Assembly (NCBI RefSeq): GCF_047974105.1
Contig: NZ_JBHYRS010000007.1
Location: forward strand, 62,001 to 126,000
Length of the DNA: 64,000 nucleotides
Source: Mitsuokella sp047974105
Lineage (GTDB): Bacteria > Bacillota > Negativicutes > Selenomonadales > Selenomonadaceae
Direction: 5' to 3'
Of the stretch, positions 63,775 through 64,000 are shown piece after piece. The notes under the pieces were generated by a model. The model was given only the letters and a program-made list of their open reading frames with translations. It was not told the origin of the DNA and ran no database searches. The position numbers and the translations under genes were made by a program. Position 1 is the stretch's first letter, and the number at the start of each line of letters is the position of its first letter.

Positions 63775-64000
63775 ATAAAAGTCGCTTGAAGCGAGAGTGC
63801 TTCGAAAGACCAAGCTGTTCTTTGAAAACTAAACAATGCAACATGAATCATTTGTGATTCAAGCCAGATGTTATTCGATGCGTAAGCATCAAAACATCGA
63901 TTGATTATGAACATAAGCAATCGGCAATTTCTTTACTGAGCTTCATTTATTTGAAGTTCAGGCCAAAAAAGATTTTTAGAGCCAATCAAGGTTCTTCATA
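63775..64000 (+). other. rRNA operon leader, 5' of 16S
   Basis: Contains the Firmicute leader antitermination-like block GTTCTTTGAAAACTAAACAA (63818-63837) and several small hairpins (GATTCATTTGTGATTC-type, GATGCGTAAGCATC, TTCATTTATTTGAA). The 16S start is not reached in this window. Confidence 0.8.

Overview
The window looks like chromosomal DNA from a diderm, anaerobic Firmicute of the Negativicutes (Selenomonadaceae-like: Selenomonas, Mitsuokella or a relative). Four things suggest this. Gene order and ribosome binding sites are Firmicute-like (AGGAGG class, some GTG and TTG starts). Coding DNA is GC-rich. Anaerobic enzymes are present: [FeFe]-hydrogenase maturase HydE and the class III ribonucleotide reductase activase NrdG. 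An outer-membrane secretin is present as well, which implies a diderm envelope. Genus is an inference; no 16S sequence lies inside the window. There is no phage, insertion sequence, CRISPR array or defence island: this is mostly core metabolism.

Layout. 1-4.1 kb: end of metA, a secreted protein of unknown function, hydE, a ROK sugar kinase and a TauE/SafE exporter. 4.2-6.7 kb (minus strand): gltX followed by three tandem tRNA-Glu(CTC) genes, then a solitary dhaL. 6.9-10.1 kb: a LysR regulator and an OmpR-type two-component pair. 10.2-14.1 kb (minus): a serine hydroxymethyltransferase-like protein lacking the catalytic lysine, a DASS anion transporter and an AbrB-type permease. 14.3-19.3 kb: rfbD, sstT, a cupin, a YdcF-like protein and a MATE pump. 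19.4-24.1 kb: two phosphohexomutases and pgi. 24.2-26.4 kb: a PilP/GspC-like protein and a secretin.

26.5-33.7 kb: a siroheme/tetrapyrrole operon by the C5 route (sirC-hemA-hemC-cobA/hemD-hemB-hemL). 34.2-35.7 kb: pdxST. 35.7-40.5 kb (minus): an NlpC/P60 hydrolase, an ArsR regulator and a complete MurNAc recycling operon (murQ-murP-mupG). 40.7-43.7 kb (minus): a lactate permease and a catabolic-type threonine dehydratase. 43.9-44.8 kb: two universal stress proteins. 44.9-45.8 kb (minus): nrdG and a 94-residue protein that is little more than the glycyl-radical loop of NrdD. 45.84-46.22 kb: an AT-rich gap with four perfect DnaA boxes. 46.2-50.6 kb: mscS, a GNAT acetyltransferase, and treR/treC (divergent). 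50.7-54.5 kb (minus): a very large EAL-PAS-GGDEF signalling protein. 54.8-59.8 kb: a nucleoside catabolism operon (deoC-deoB-pdp-cdd-nupC). 59.9-63.6 kb: tRNA-Ser(GGA), 4.5S SRP RNA, dnaX, ybaB, recR and bofA. The window ends inside the leader of an rRNA operon with two strong tandem promoters.

The observations most worth pursuing are: (1) a four-member family of hairpin-embedded repeats in intergenic DNA (31.0, 31.1, 33.75 and 44.8 kb), in which a conserved core is always flanked by complementary arms of unrelated sequence, and whose long members show compensatory changes in internal stems; (2) the stand-alone glycyl-radical mini-protein beside nrdG; (3) the DnaA-box cluster far from any dnaA gene in view; (4) the SHMT-like pseudoenzyme with Asp in place of the PLP lysine.
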